Assembly (NCBI RefSeq): GCF_003265345.1
Contig: NZ_QFWW01000023.1
Span: 62,001-126,000, forward strand
Length of the DNA stretch: 64,000 nucleotides
Source: Lentzea terrae
Lineage (GTDB): Bacteria; Actinomycetota; Actinomycetes; Mycobacteriales; Pseudonocardiaceae
Reading direction: 5' to 3'
The notes under the pieces are model-generated. The model saw only the letters and a program-made list of their open reading frames with translations. It was not told where the DNA came from and ran no database searches. The position numbers were made by a program, and so were the translations under genes. Below, in pieces: positions 50,788 to 59,811 of the stretch. The number at the start of each line of letters is the position of its first letter. Position 1 is the stretch's first letter.

Positions 50788-53535
50788 GTGCGCGAACCAC
50801 TTGAACGAGACTCCGAGATCGCGCACATCCGTGAAGCTCTCGACGCAGCCACCCGTGGTGAGGGTCGCGTCGTCGTCATCGAGGGCCGTGCGGGCATCGG
50901 CAAGACCAGGCTCGTGCACGAGTGCCGCGAGCTGGCCAAAGAGCGCGGTTTCGGGCGACTCCAGGCTGTCGGTGACGCCCTGGAGAGCGCCATGGCGTGG
51001 GGCGTCGTCCGGCAGATGGTCGAGCGGTCGGTGTCGCGGTACTCGGGCGAGATCCGGGAGAAGATCCTGGCCGGGCCGTCCGGTGCGGCGCTGAAGGCGC
51101 TGGACGACGCGGCGCTCGACCCGAGCGAGGCCGAGCTGGCCCGCACGTTGCACTCGTTGTGGTGGGTCGCGGTCGACCTCTCGTCCACCCGCCCGCTGCT
51201 GATCACGGTCGACGACGCGCACTGGGCCGACCTGTCGTCGCTGCAGTTCCTGGTCTACCTGTCGCGCCGGATCGCGGACCTGCCGATCGCGCTGGTCGTC
51301 GCGACCAGGCCGCCCGCGGACAACTTCGGGCCGCTCGCGGCGCTCAGCGTGTCGGCGGACCGGCTGCTGCCCCGCCCGCTCACCACGAACGCCCTCGGGG
51401 AGCTGGTCGGCGGCCACGCCGAGGTGATCAAGGCACTGCACGCGGCCAGCGGCGGGAACCCGTTCCTGTCCGGGGTGCTGGTCGACGAGCTGGCCGCGCT
51501 CGGGCTGCCGCTGGACGACGCCGCCACGGCGGCGAAGATCGGCGGGCTCGGGCCGAGCACGGTCTTCCGGGCCACGCTCGGCCGGTTGCCCGCAGACGCC
51601 GTGGCGCTCGCGGGTGCCGTCGCCGTGCTCGGGTCGCACGCCGATCCGTGGCAGGCGGCGGCACTCGCGGACGTCGAGGACCTCCCCGCCGCGGTCGAGG
51701 CGCTGGTCGCCGCGAACGTGATCGTCACCGGGGAGCACCTGGAGTACGTGCATCCCGTGGTGCGCGAGGCGGTGTTGACCGGTCTCGGCCCGATCGCGCG
51801 CGCCTCACTGCACGCGCGCGCTGCGACGGCGTTGTGGGAGGCCCACGCGCCGGCGGACCGGGTCGCGGCGCACCTCATCCACGCTCCTAAAGGGACGCTC
51901 CCGAACGCAGCCGACGTGTTGCGCAAGGCCGCCTCGCAACTCATGGCCGCCGGTGATCCGCGGACTGCTGCCGCGCACCTGCACCGAGCCGTGAGCGAAC
52001 GACCGAAGGACGCCGCGCTGAGAGCCGAGCTGGGCCGGGCGTTGCTGCGGACCGGCGACGCGGTGAAGGCGCACCACCACCTGAAGGCCGCGGCGGCCGG
52101 ACTGCCGGACGCGGAACTGGTGGCGGCAGCGGCTTCGGCGACCGCCGTGCTGCACGGCCCGGCAGCCGCGATCGACGAGCTGACCGAGGCCATCGCGGCG
52201 CGGCCCGACGGTGAGTCGCGGTTGCACCTGGAGGCACGGCTGGCGGTGTTCCGGTCGTTCCTGCCGGACCAACGGCAGACCGCGTCGGCCCACCTCAGCG
52301 ACTATGCGACCCTCGCGGGCGGCACGCCGGACGAACGCACGTTGCTCGGTCTGCTCGCGCAGATGGGGCGCTACGAGGTGTGGCCGCACGACGAGGTGGC
52401 GGCGACGGCGACGCGTGCGTTGGCCAACGGCGCGTACTTCGACGACGCGACGGGCAGCACCGACGCGATGGTGGCGTGGCTCGTGGCGTTGCTCGCGCTG
52501 ATGGCCGCGGACGGCGTGGACGTCGCACGGCGCGAGATCGAGCGGGCACGGCTGAAGGTGCGGGCGCACGGGTCACCGGTCGAGTTCGCGATGGTCACCA
52601 ACGCCTCGCAGTTCCTGAACTGGCGCTGCGGCAACATGCAGGTCGTCGAGGCCGAGGCGGAGGGCGCGCTCGCGGCCATCGCGCAGGAGGACCCGGTCTC
52701 CCAGGTGGTCGGGCTCAGGGCCACCTCGACGCACTTCGCGGCCTACGCGGCGCTCGAACGCGGTGACGTCGACGCGGCCCAGTCCGTGATGGACGCGTTC
52801 GACGCTTCTGGTGCACCGCCGATGATGCCCACGATCTGGCTGCACGAGGTGCGTGGCCTGATCGCACTGGCTCGCAACGACGCGGCGCGTGCCCTCGACG
52901 AGGCGTACCGGCAACGGGACGCGATGGCAGCGGTGCAGGTGGATCCGCCGACGATCCCGTGGCGCGGGGTCGCCGTGCGCGCGTTGCTGCAGCTCGGCGA
53001 ACCGGCCGCGGAACTGGCCTCCGAACAGCTGGGCGTCGCGCGGAAGTGGGGTGCCGCGACCGAGGTCGGCGCGGCTCTGCGCCTGCTCGCGCACGCCGCC
53101 GCCGACTCGCGGCTGGAGCTGCTGACCGAGTCCGTGACCACGCTGGAAGCCTCACCGTCCCGGCTGGAGCTGGCCCGCTCGCTGGTCGACCTGGGCGAGA
53201 CGCTGCGGGTGGCACGTCGGCGGTCGGACGCGCGGGAGCACCTGCACCGGGCGGTCGACCTGGCGAGCGAATGCGGCTCCGCGGTGCTGCGCGCACGGGC
53301 CGTCGAGGCGTTGGAAGCTCTGGGCGACCGGCCGCGCAGGCAGGTGGCGCTGGGGGCGGAAGGCCTGACGGCGTCCGAGCGGCGGGTGGCTGATCTGGCC
53401 GCCGCGGGCCGGGCGAACCGGGAGATCGCGCAGGAGTTGTTCGTGACGCCGAAGACGGTCGAGAACCACCTCGGCCGGATCTACACGAAGCTCGGAATCG
53501 CAGGTCGCAGGGACCTCGCCCGCGTTCTCGCCTGA
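50788..53535 (+). CDS. Large ATP-binding LuxR-family regulator (LAL type)
   Basis: GTG 50788; 915 residues. Walker A (VIEGRAGIGKTRLVHECREL) near residue 35; Walker B-like segment PLLITVDDAHWADLSSLQFL. A long helical, TPR-like middle follows (about 370-840). The C-terminal LuxR helix-turn-helix reads LTASERRVADLAAAGRANRE and FVTPKTVENHLGRIYTKLGI. LAL regulators act as ligand- and ATP-dependent activators, often of secondary metabolism or sugar use. The target is unknown; the next gene is a secreted C39-like protein 138 bp away. Confidence 0.9.
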   Translation: MREPLERDSEIAHIREALDAATRGEGRVVVIEGRAGIGKTRLVHECRELAKERGFGRLQAVGDALESAMAWGVVRQMVERSVSRYSGEIREKILAGPSGAALKALDDAALDPSEAELARTLHSLWWVAVDLSSTRPLLITVDDAHWADLSSLQFLVYLSRRIADLPIALVVATRPPADNFGPLAALSVSADRLLPRPLTTNALGELVGGHAEVIKALHAASGGNPFLSGVLVDELAALGLPLDDAATAAKIGGLGPSTVFRATLGRLPADAVALAGAVAVLGSHADPWQAAALADVEDLPAAVEALVAANVIVTGEHLEYVHPVVREAVLTGLGPIARASLHARAATALWEAHAPADRVAAHLIHAPKGTLPNAADVLRKAASQLMAAGDPRTAAAHLHRAVSERPKDAALRAELGRALLRTGDAVKAHHHLKAAAAGLPDAELVAAAASATAVLHGPAAAIDELTEAIAARPDGESRLHLEARLAVFRSFLPDQRQTASAHLSDYATLAGGTPDERTLLGLLAQMGRYEVWPHDEVAATATRALANGAYFDDATGSTDAMVAWLVALLALMAADGVDVARREIERARLKVRAHGSPVEFAMVTNASQFLNWRCGNMQVVEAEAEGALAAIAQEDPVSQVVGLRATSTHFAAYAALERGDVDAAQSVMDAFDASGAPPMMPTIWLHEVRGLIALARNDAARALDEAYRQRDAMAAVQVDPPTIPWRGVAVRALLQLGEPAAELASEQLGVARKWGAATEVGAALRLLAHAAADSRLELLTESVTTLEASPSRLELARSLVDLGETLRVARRRSDAREHLHRAVDLASECGSAVLRARAVEALEALGDRPRRQVALGAEGLTASERRVADLAAAGRANREIAQELFVTPKTVENHLGRIYTKLGIAGRRDLARVLA

Positions 53536-53673
53536 TCCGGAGCGACGTGGGGGTCCCCCTGATACACCCAACTTTCCCGCTGGAGGGTTGAGGGATCTCC
53601 CCTCATGCCTTTGGGAGTCCGCTGCGGCGAATCTTGTGTCACCACAGGGAAGCACCTCGAAGGGGACACCGAA

Positions 53674-54600
53674 ATGATCCGCAACGCTCTGATCGCCGCA
53701 GCCGCCACCGCCACCCTCGCCACCGCGTTCGCCCCGATGGCCTCCGCCGACCTCATCGGCACCCCGGCGCCGTGCGTGACCGCCTCCGACCTCGTCGGCC
53801 CGGACTTCAGCGTCCGCAAGTGCGGCGTGAGCGATGTGGACCAGTTCCGCGTCAACCTGCAGAACAACGGCAACGCCCACTGCGGCCCGGCGTCGCTGTA
53901 CAACGTCCTGCACTACTGGGGGCACGTGAAGGGCGCGCCGGTCGGCTGGGGGCCCACGCGGGTCAGTGACATCGACCCGCAGGACCAGAGCGACTACGAC
54001 CTCAACACCGCCGCGATCGGGAAGATCGGCTTCGACGCCAAGTACAACGGCGGCACCAGCCTGACGAACCTGCGCACCGCGTGGGACATCGCCACGCAGC
54101 CCGCCCGTGACGCCGGCTGGCAGACCTCCCGGGGTGTCGTCAGCACGCTCGAGAACCCGGACTTCGCCGGTGAGCTCGCCCGCAAGCTGAACGAGGGTCC
54201 GCTGCAGCTCGTGTACGGCCGCTACAAGGACGCTCCCGGCGCCTACGCGTTGCAGCGCAGCGGTGGCCACATCGTCACGGTCGTGTCCGCCACCGGCTCG
54301 TTCGGCGGCAACACCATCCAGCTGAAGCTGGCCGACCCGGGCCGCGCGTGGGACCACAACAAGACCGACGACTACCTGCTCACCCAGTCCGACTACGAGG
54401 CGCTCGACGTCACGCTGACCAGGCGTGCGTTCCAGCAGTACACGCCGGTCGCGGACGACGAGAACACCGCAGAGGACGAGTCGATGGAGCCGGGCACCTA
54501 CAAGTGGGTGACGCGCTGGGAGCTCACCGGCCCTCGCTACGTCAGCGACACGACCCGTCAGATGGTCGAGGGCTTCAACTGGTTCGACATGGCGAAGTAG
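53674..54600 (+). CDS. Secreted C39-like cysteine-peptidase-fold protein
   Basis: ATG 53674 follows GAAGGGGAC; 308 residues with signal peptide (IAAAATATLATAFAPMASA). A papain-like C39 core: NNGNAHCGPASLYNVLHYWG holds the nucleophile Cys, SGGHIVTVVSA the His, and LADPGRAWDHN the Asp. Two further Cys near the N-terminus (APCVTAS, RKCGVS) may form a disulphide. Exported; could cleave peptides or isopeptides outside the cell. A hairpin terminator follows. Confidence 0.75.
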   Translation: MIRNALIAAAATATLATAFAPMASADLIGTPAPCVTASDLVGPDFSVRKCGVSDVDQFRVNLQNNGNAHCGPASLYNVLHYWGHVKGAPVGWGPTRVSDIDPQDQSDYDLNTAAIGKIGFDAKYNGGTSLTNLRTAWDIATQPARDAGWQTSRGVVSTLENPDFAGELARKLNEGPLQLVYGRYKDAPGAYALQRSGGHIVTVVSATGSFGGNTIQLKLADPGRAWDHNKTDDYLLTQSDYEALDVTLTRRAFQQYTPVADDENTAEDESMEPGTYKWVTRWELTGPRYVSDTTRQMVEGFNWFDMAK

Positions 54601-54614
54601 TTCGAGTTCCGGTC

Positions 54615-54645
54615 AAGGGCCGCACTCTTCAAGGGTGCGGCCCTT
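54615..54645 (+). terminator. Hairpin terminator
   Basis: AAGGGCCGCAC (54615-54625) pairs perfectly with GTGCGGCCCTT (54635-54645), 9-base loop, 14 bp after the C39-like gene stop. It separates that gene from the next TetR operon on the same strand. Confidence 0.8.
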
Positions 54646-54663
54646 CGCCATAGCCTGACCTTC

Positions 54664-55185
54664 ATGGGGAACCGCGATCGGGAGCAGACCCGCCGCCGGT
54701 TGTTGGACGCCGCGTCCGTCGAGTTCGCGGCTTACGGAATCGCCGGCGCGCGGATGGAACGCATCGCCAGGATCGCCGGGTGTAGTGCCGGTCTCGCCTA
54801 CACCTACTACGGCGGCAAGGACGAGCTGTTCGACGCCGTGCAGTCCGAGGTGGTGGACGCTGCGGCGGTGGAGTTCGACGCGTCCGACCTGCCGGGGTAC
54901 GCGGGCCGGTTGTACGACCTGCAGCACCAGCACCCCGAGTTCGCGCGGCTCTCGATCTGGCTGTGGCTGGAGCGGCGGGGGTGCGTGGATCGGGTGGCCG
55001 ACGTCGAGGCCATCAGAGAGGCGCAAGGACAAGGACTCGTCTCGGCCAGGTTCGAGGCGGAACAGGTGCTGCGGCTGGTGCTGGCGATCGCGTGGATGTG
55101 GTCGGACGCGCCGGCGCACAGCTCGGACCACGTGGGGCGGAGGCGGACCGTCGAGGACGCCGTGCGGCGGCTGATCGAGACGTAA
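54664..55185 (+). CDS. TetR-family regulator
   Basis: 173 residues. Helix-turn-helix: RRRLLDAASVEFAAYGIAGA and RIAGCSAGLAYTYYGGKDEL. The short ligand domain contains ARLSIWLWLERRGCVDRV. The gene leads an operon with two glycosyltransferases (gaps of 9 and 21 bp), similar in logic to the GT-TetR pair at 23.9-25.6 kb. It likely represses this operon and responds to the compound that the enzymes modify. Confidence 0.87.
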   Translation: MGNRDREQTRRRLLDAASVEFAAYGIAGARMERIARIAGCSAGLAYTYYGGKDELFDAVQSEVVDAAAVEFDASDLPGYAGRLYDLQHQHPEFARLSIWLWLERRGCVDRVADVEAIREAQGQGLVSARFEAEQVLRLVLAIAWMWSDAPAHSSDHVGRRRTVEDAVRRLIET

Positions 55186-55194
55186 CCTGGTCTT

Positions 55195-56274
55195 ATGCGT
55201 GTTCTCGTGGTTGCCGCACCGTTGCTGGGTCACGTCTTCCCGTTGATGCCGCTCGCGCACGCCCTGCACGACGCCGGGCACGACGTGGTGGTCGCGACCG
55301 GCGGCGAGGCGCTCCGAGTCCGCGACTCCGGACTGCACGTCGAGGACGTGGTGCCCGCGAACGTCCGGTTCGGACCGATCGCGCTGCGCATCATGCTCAC
55401 GCATCCGTTGGTGGCGAAGAGGGAGATGCAGGGCAGCGGCCGGCTGGACTTCGTGTCGCGGATGTTCGGCCGGGTCGGCGACGCGATGACGGAACCCCTG
55501 CAAAGGCTTGCCAGGAACTGGCAACCGGACGTCGTGGTGCACGAACCGCTGGCCGTCGCGGGATCGGCGCTCGGCGTTCCCTCGATCGTGCACGACGTGT
55601 CGGTGTTCGACGGGCTCGAGCTGACGAGAGCGGTCGGCGCTCGGATGAAGGCCGAAGTGCGGTCTCCCGCAACGGTTCTGCGCACCGCACCGCAGAGTCT
55701 GAAAGAGCTCCCCGCCGGGCAGCCGATGAGGTTCGTCGCCTACAGCGGTGACGGCGAGGTGCCGCAGTGGCTCGCCGAACCCGCCGGCCGGCCGCGCATC
55801 CTGGTCAGCCGCAGCACCGCACCCGGTCCTGGTTCCGGCCGGATGATGGCGGCGGTCGCCAAGGCCGCCGAGCACGTCGACGCCGAGTTCGTGCTCGTGC
55901 GGCCGGAACGTGCGGAAGGCTTGCCGGACAACGTCAGGACGGTCGGCTGGGTGCCGATCCCGCGCGTGCTGCCGTTCTGCGACGGCATCGTGCACCACGG
56001 TGGCGCAGGAACCCTGCTGGGCGCGCTCGCGGCCGGTGTGCCGCAGCTGGTCGAGCCGGGACCGGGCGATCGGACGGTGCACGCGAACGCGATCACCGCA
56101 CGCGGCGCCGGGCTCAGAGCAAGCCCGCGCGACGTCACCCCGCAGCTGCTCACCCAGCTCATCGAGGACGCCAGGTTGCAGCGGGCGGCCGGTGAGGTGC
56201 GGGACGAGATCGCCGCGATGCCGGCCCCGTCCGAGGTGGCGGCGAAGTGGGAAGATCTCACACCGCGGAAATAA
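55195..56274 (+). CDS. GT1 glycosyltransferase, divergent donor site
   Basis: 359 residues, ATG 55195, 9 bp after the TetR. N-terminal half: VLVVAAPLLGHVFPLMPLAH, with His in the position of the usual catalytic base. C-terminal half: IVHHGGAGTLLGALAAGVPQ, then LVEPGPGDRTVHANAI, where most relatives have LPQGADQF. The altered end may mean a different sugar donor. Otherwise a normal GT-B natural-product or drug glycosyltransferase. Confidence 0.85.
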   Translation: MRVLVVAAPLLGHVFPLMPLAHALHDAGHDVVVATGGEALRVRDSGLHVEDVVPANVRFGPIALRIMLTHPLVAKREMQGSGRLDFVSRMFGRVGDAMTEPLQRLARNWQPDVVVHEPLAVAGSALGVPSIVHDVSVFDGLELTRAVGARMKAEVRSPATVLRTAPQSLKELPAGQPMRFVAYSGDGEVPQWLAEPAGRPRILVSRSTAPGPGSGRMMAAVAKAAEHVDAEFVLVRPERAEGLPDNVRTVGWVPIPRVLPFCDGIVHHGGAGTLLGALAAGVPQLVEPGPGDRTVHANAITARGAGLRASPRDVTPQLLTQLIEDARLQRAAGEVRDEIAAMPAPSEVAAKWEDLTPRK

Positions 56275-56295
56275 AAGAACACCTATCGTGGGCGA

Positions 56296-57441
56296 GTGCG
56301 CATTCTCTTCTCGAGCTTAGGCTCGCACGGACATACGTACCCATTACTCCCGCTCGCGATCGCCGCCCGCGAGCAGGGACACGACGTCCTCTACGCCGTC
56401 GACCCAGGATTTCACCCGACCGTGGAAAAGTTGGGTTTCACCGTCGTCAACGCCGGCCTGAGCATCTGGGACGCGTTCCGCCAGGCCAACGAACTGCACG
56501 GCACACCGGCGTTCAAGCGCGAGATGCTGCGGCAGACCGCCGTGGACGCGTTCGGCTCGGTGCTGCCGAGGGCCTACCTGGCCGATCTCGAACCGGTGCT
56601 GCAGCGGGACAAGCCCGACCTGGTCGTTTTCGAGATCATCAACCCCGGTGCCGGGCTCGCCGCCATGCGCGCCGGGATCCCTGCCGTGTGCCACGGCTTC
56701 GGCAAGATGGACGGCACGCTCGTCCCGGAGGCCATGAGCGACCTCCTTCTGGAGTACATCACGGAGCTCGGCATCACATTGCCTGATGGGCAGCATTACG
56801 GACTCGGATCGCCCTATCTCGACGTCTTCCCGCCGTCAATGCAGGATTTGGCGTATCTCGCGGACGTGCAGCGGATTCCGATGCGTCCCATTCCGTTCGC
56901 CGAACCAGGTGAATTGCCCGCATGGGTGCTCGAACACGAGCGGCCGCTGATGTACCTGACGTTCGGCACCGCATTCGCCAACCCCGACCTGCTGCGGACC
57001 GCGGCCGCCGGGCTGTCCCGGCTGGACGCCGAGGTGCTGGTCGCGACCGGACCCGAGGTCGACCCGTCCGCTGTGGGCGACATGCCGGGCAACGTGCACG
57101 TGCTGCCGTGGGTGCCGCAGGCCGATCTGCTCGCGCACGCAGATCTCGTACTGCACCACGGCGGCGCGGGCACCACGGTGGCCGCGATGGGGAACGGCCT
57201 GCCGCAACTCGTGGTGCCGCAGGGCGCCGACCAGTTCCGCAACGCCGAGATCGTCGCGACCGCAGGACTCGGCGCACAGCTCGTCGGCGAGCAGTTCACC
57301 GCGGACGCCGTGCACGAGGTGGCCCGGAAGCTCTTGCAGGACAACGAGGTGCACGCCGCCGCGACCGGCGTCGCCGCGGAGATCGCCGCGATGCCGCACC
57401 CGGACGAGGTCGTGCCGGAACTGGTCGAGATCGCCGGCTGA
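56296..57441 (+). CDS. MGT-family glycosyltransferase (GT1)
   Basis: GTG 56296; 381 residues starting RILFSSLGSHGHTYPLLPLA. The donor region is canonical: VLHHGGAGTTVAAMGNGLPQ and VVPQGADQFRNAEIV. Acceptor-side residues include DLVVFEIINPGAGLAAM. It resembles the enzyme at 23918 (both begin RILFSS) more than its operon neighbour. It ends just before a terminator shared with the convergent STAS gene. Confidence 0.88.
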   Translation: MRILFSSLGSHGHTYPLLPLAIAAREQGHDVLYAVDPGFHPTVEKLGFTVVNAGLSIWDAFRQANELHGTPAFKREMLRQTAVDAFGSVLPRAYLADLEPVLQRDKPDLVVFEIINPGAGLAAMRAGIPAVCHGFGKMDGTLVPEAMSDLLLEYITELGITLPDGQHYGLGSPYLDVFPPSMQDLAYLADVQRIPMRPIPFAEPGELPAWVLEHERPLMYLTFGTAFANPDLLRTAAAGLSRLDAEVLVATGPEVDPSAVGDMPGNVHVLPWVPQADLLAHADLVLHHGGAGTTVAAMGNGLPQLVVPQGADQFRNAEIVATAGLGAQLVGEQFTADAVHEVARKLLQDNEVHAAATGVAAEIAAMPHPDEVVPELVEIAG

Positions 57442-57451
57442 AACCCGTGGA

Positions 57452-57482
57452 AAACCGGTGCCTACTCGCTGGGCACCGGTTT
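57452..57482. terminator. Hairpin terminator overlapping the STAS stop
   Basis: AAACCGGTGCC (57452-57462) pairs perfectly with GGCACCGGTTT (57472-57482), and a T-run closes the right side. The right arm encodes the last codons of the STAS gene. It serves convergent transcripts from both sides. Confidence 0.75.
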
Positions 57483-57845
57483 CAGCTCGGACAGCGCCTC
57501 GCCGACGGAGTCGTGCAACAACAGGACGTCGGCGACGCCCGTGACCTGCAACGGTCTCTTCACCGCGCGATGAGGTGCCACGACGTGGAGCTTCGTGCAG
57601 TGCTCCTCGGCGAGCTCGTGCGCCGTGATCAAGGTGGAGATGCCCGTGGAGCCGAAGAAGCTGACCTCGGTGAGATCCGCGACAACCGCGGGGCCTCCCG
57701 AGGAGAAGCCGAGCCGCAAGGCGTCCAGCACGACGTCCGCCGTGTCCACGTCGATCTCACCTTCGACCGCGACGACCATCACTCCCGCGATGTCGGTGGC
57801 ACGCACCGTGAGCAGCGGTGACTCCCTGAACAAATCTTCGTTCAC
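57462..57845 (-). CDS. STAS-domain anti-sigma factor antagonist (RsbV/SpoIIAA-like)
   Basis: GTG 57845 follows GGGGAG; 127 residues. The STAS fold is clear: GVMVVAVEGEIDVDTADVVL, VVADLTEVSFFGSTGISTLI, with the phosphorylatable Ser/Thr in FGSTG, and KLHVVAPHRAVKRPLQVTG. Such proteins are phosphorylated by an RsbW-like kinase; unphosphorylated they free the sigma factor. An RsbW-like ATPase is encoded in the same block at 59370-59741, so they are likely partners. Confidence 0.87.
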   Translation of the reverse strand: MNEDLFRESPLLTVRATDIAGVMVVAVEGEIDVDTADVVLDALRLGFSSGGPAVVADLTEVSFFGSTGISTLITAHELAEEHCTKLHVVAPHRAVKRPLQVTGVADVLLLHDSVGEALSELKPVPSE

Positions 57846-57962
57846 CAGCACTCCCCGGTGGCCGAAGCACGTAGATACCGGTCCGAGCACGCTGCTGAAC
57901 CCGGCTGAGTCTCCGACGTTACGGGTGTTCCTCCCGCACCACAACCTGTTGCTCTGGGCAAC

Positions 57963-58331
57963 CTAACGATCGCCCAACCGGCGGACCGCGGCGACCAGCT
58001 CGGTGTTGCGGACGCCTTTGGCCACGTAGTCGGTGACGCCGGCGCGGCGCATCTCGTCGACCGCGCCGGGGTCGGTGTAGGCGGAGAACGCGAGGATGCG
58101 CGTGCCGGGCGCGCGCTGCAGGATCTCCGTCGCCGCGTGCACACCACCGCCGTACGGCATCCGGACATCGAGCAGGACCACCGCCGGCAGGTGGCGTTCG
58201 GCCAGCTCCACGGCCTCACGCGCGTCGGAGGCGACCGCGACGACCTCCATGTCCGGCTCGTCGTCGAGCACGTCCCGCAGGACGTCTCTGATCAGGGGAT
58301 CGTCGTCGGCGATCAGCACGCGGAGGATCAC
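57963..58331 (-). CDS. Receiver-domain-only response regulator
   Basis: 122 residues with nothing after the receiver. Acidic pocket IADDDPL, phospho-acceptor Asp55 in AVVLLDVRMPYGGG, the Ser/Thr position in AFSAYTD, and Lys in YVAKGV. Overlaps the kinase stop by 4 bp (ATGA). With no DNA-binding output it must act by protein contact; nearby STAS and RsbW-like proteins are candidates. The missing LuxR domain could also be a loss by deletion. Confidence 0.85.
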   Translation of the reverse strand: MILRVLIADDDPLIRDVLRDVLDDEPDMEVVAVASDAREAVELAERHLPAVVLLDVRMPYGGGVHAATEILQRAPGTRILAFSAYTDPGAVDEMRRAGVTDYVAKGVRNTELVAAVRRLGDR

Positions 58332-59359
58332 GGCCGCACGTCCGGGAGCCAGAACTCGACCACCGTGCCACCGTGTTCACCTGCGGTCACCGTGCACCAG
58401 CCGCCGGCGCCCTCCGCGCGTTCCCGCATCTCGATCAGGCCGAAGTGCCCGGAGTTCGGGTCCAGATCGGGGATTCCCACGCCGTCGTCCACCACCTGCA
58501 CGCAGAACCCGCGATCCACAGTGGACAGTGTGATCGTGACGGAGGAGGCACGCGCGTGCTTGCGGACGTTGGTCAGCGCCTCCTGGCAGATGCGGAAGAT
58601 GGTGATGGCCGCGTCGTCACCGGGCTCTCGTTCGAGCTCGTTGCGGATCTCCCCCACCATGGCGGTGTCGGCGAGGTACACGGCCAGCGCGTTCCGCAGG
58701 CCGTGCCGCTCGATGCCGGGCGGGCGGACGCGGTACACCAGGTTGCGCAGCCTGCTGATGGCCGAGCGGACCGCGCCGTCGAGCTGGTCGATGGTGTCGC
58801 GGTGTTCCGCCGGCAGCTTGCGGGCGAGCAGCTGCAGCCGCATGTCGACCGCGACCATGGCCTGGATCGTGTCGTCGTGGACGTCCCACGCGATGCGCTG
58901 CCGCTCCTGCTCCTGCGCCTCGACCAGGTGGGCGAGCAGCCGACGCCGCTCGGTGAGCTGCTGCTCGGCCCGCCGCCGTTCGGTCATGTCCCTGGTGACC
59001 TTGCCGAACCCGCGCAGCTCGCCGGTGTCGTCGTAGAGCGCGGTGATGATCACGTTCGCCCAGAACCGGCTGCCGTCCTTGCGCACCCGCCAACCCTCGT
59101 CCTCGAGCGCGCCCTCGGCCCGTGCGACCCGCAGCTCCCAGTCGGGCTTGCCGGAACGGATGTCCTCCGGCGGGTAGAACGTGGAGAAGTGCCGCCCGAT
59201 GATCTCCTCGGCGGTGTAGCCCTTGATGCGCTCGGCACCGGCGTTCCAGCTCACGATGTGCCCACCGGGGTCGAGCATGAAGATTCCGTAGTCGCGCACA
59301 CCGAGCACGAGCAGCCTGAAGAGATCGCTGTCCCGCCAATCCTCCGGTTGCACGGCCAC
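58328..59359 (-). CDS. PAS-containing histidine kinase (HisKA_3 type)
   Basis: 343 residues, no membrane segment. A PAS domain covers about residues 15-130 (YGIFMLDPGGHIVSWNAGAE, GKVTRDMTERRRAEQ). The dimerisation helix holds the phospho-His in RIAWDVHDDTIQAM. The ATPase domain shows FRICQEALTNVRKHARAS (N box) and VVDDGVGIPD. A NarL/DegS-type cytoplasmic sensor, likely of redox state or a small ligand. Ten bp separate it from the upstream ATPase gene; the lone receiver downstream is coupled. Confidence 0.9.
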   Translation of the reverse strand: MAVQPEDWRDSDLFRLLVLGVRDYGIFMLDPGGHIVSWNAGAERIKGYTAEEIIGRHFSTFYPPEDIRSGKPDWELRVARAEGALEDEGWRVRKDGSRFWANVIITALYDDTGELRGFGKVTRDMTERRRAEQQLTERRRLLAHLVEAQEQERQRIAWDVHDDTIQAMVAVDMRLQLLARKLPAEHRDTIDQLDGAVRSAISRLRNLVYRVRPPGIERHGLRNALAVYLADTAMVGEIRNELEREPGDDAAITIFRICQEALTNVRKHARASSVTITLSTVDRGFCVQVVDDGVGIPDLDPNSGHFGLIEMRERAEGAGGWCTVTAGEHGGTVVEFWLPDVRP

Positions 59360-59369
59360 ATGATGGCCC

Positions 59370-59741
59370 CTACGCCGTCAGCTCACACCAGACGACCTTG
59401 TGACCAGCACGTTCTTTGACGCCCCAGCTCTCGCTGACCTGAACGACGAGCTGGAGTCCCCAGCCGCCGTCCCGCAGCTCCGGCTGGTCCCCGCTGTAGT
59501 CGACGACCTCGACCCGAAGCTGGTCCTGACCACCGTTGATCCGCACGAACGGGCGACCGCCGCCGTGGCAGACGGCGTTGGTGGCGAGCTCGTTGACGAC
59601 CAGCACGACGTCGTCGTGGTTGCCGCGGAACCCGCAGTTGCGGGCGGCACGGCGAGCGAACGCGCGGGCGAGGGCCACGCCGCCGCGCTGGTCCTCCTCC
59701 GGAAGGGAGAACACCGTCTCGGTGAGCGAGCTCGTGGCCAT
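59370..59741 (-). CDS. RsbW-like ATP-binding protein (anti-sigma kinase)
   Basis: ATG 59741; 123 residues. HATPase_c_2 fold: VALARAFARRAARNCGF, VLVVNELATNAVCHGGGRPF (N box), VVDYSGDQPELRDGGWGLQL (G boxes). Such proteins bind a sigma factor or phosphorylate a STAS partner; in actinomycetes many copies have no known sigma factor. The STAS gene at the end of the same operon is its probable substrate. Confidence 0.87.
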   Translation of the reverse strand: MATSSLTETVFSLPEEDQRGGVALARAFARRAARNCGFRGNHDDVVLVVNELATNAVCHGGGRPFVRINGGQDQLRVEVVDYSGDQPELRDGGWGLQLVVQVSESWGVKERAGHKVVWCELTA

Positions 59742-59811
59742 CAGAGCACAGTGCCTCACCCGTGCCGGTGGGTGCAGACGCAGGCGAACCAGCTCGTCTG
59801 GTGCAGCTGCA

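Noticed and set aside
23900..57441. A natural-product biosynthetic cluster suggested by three glycosyltransferases, an FAD hydroxylase and an LAL regulator
   Set aside because: No polyketide synthase, NRPS, terpene cyclase or deoxysugar genes in the window; the glycosyltransferases lie in separate TetR-controlled units.
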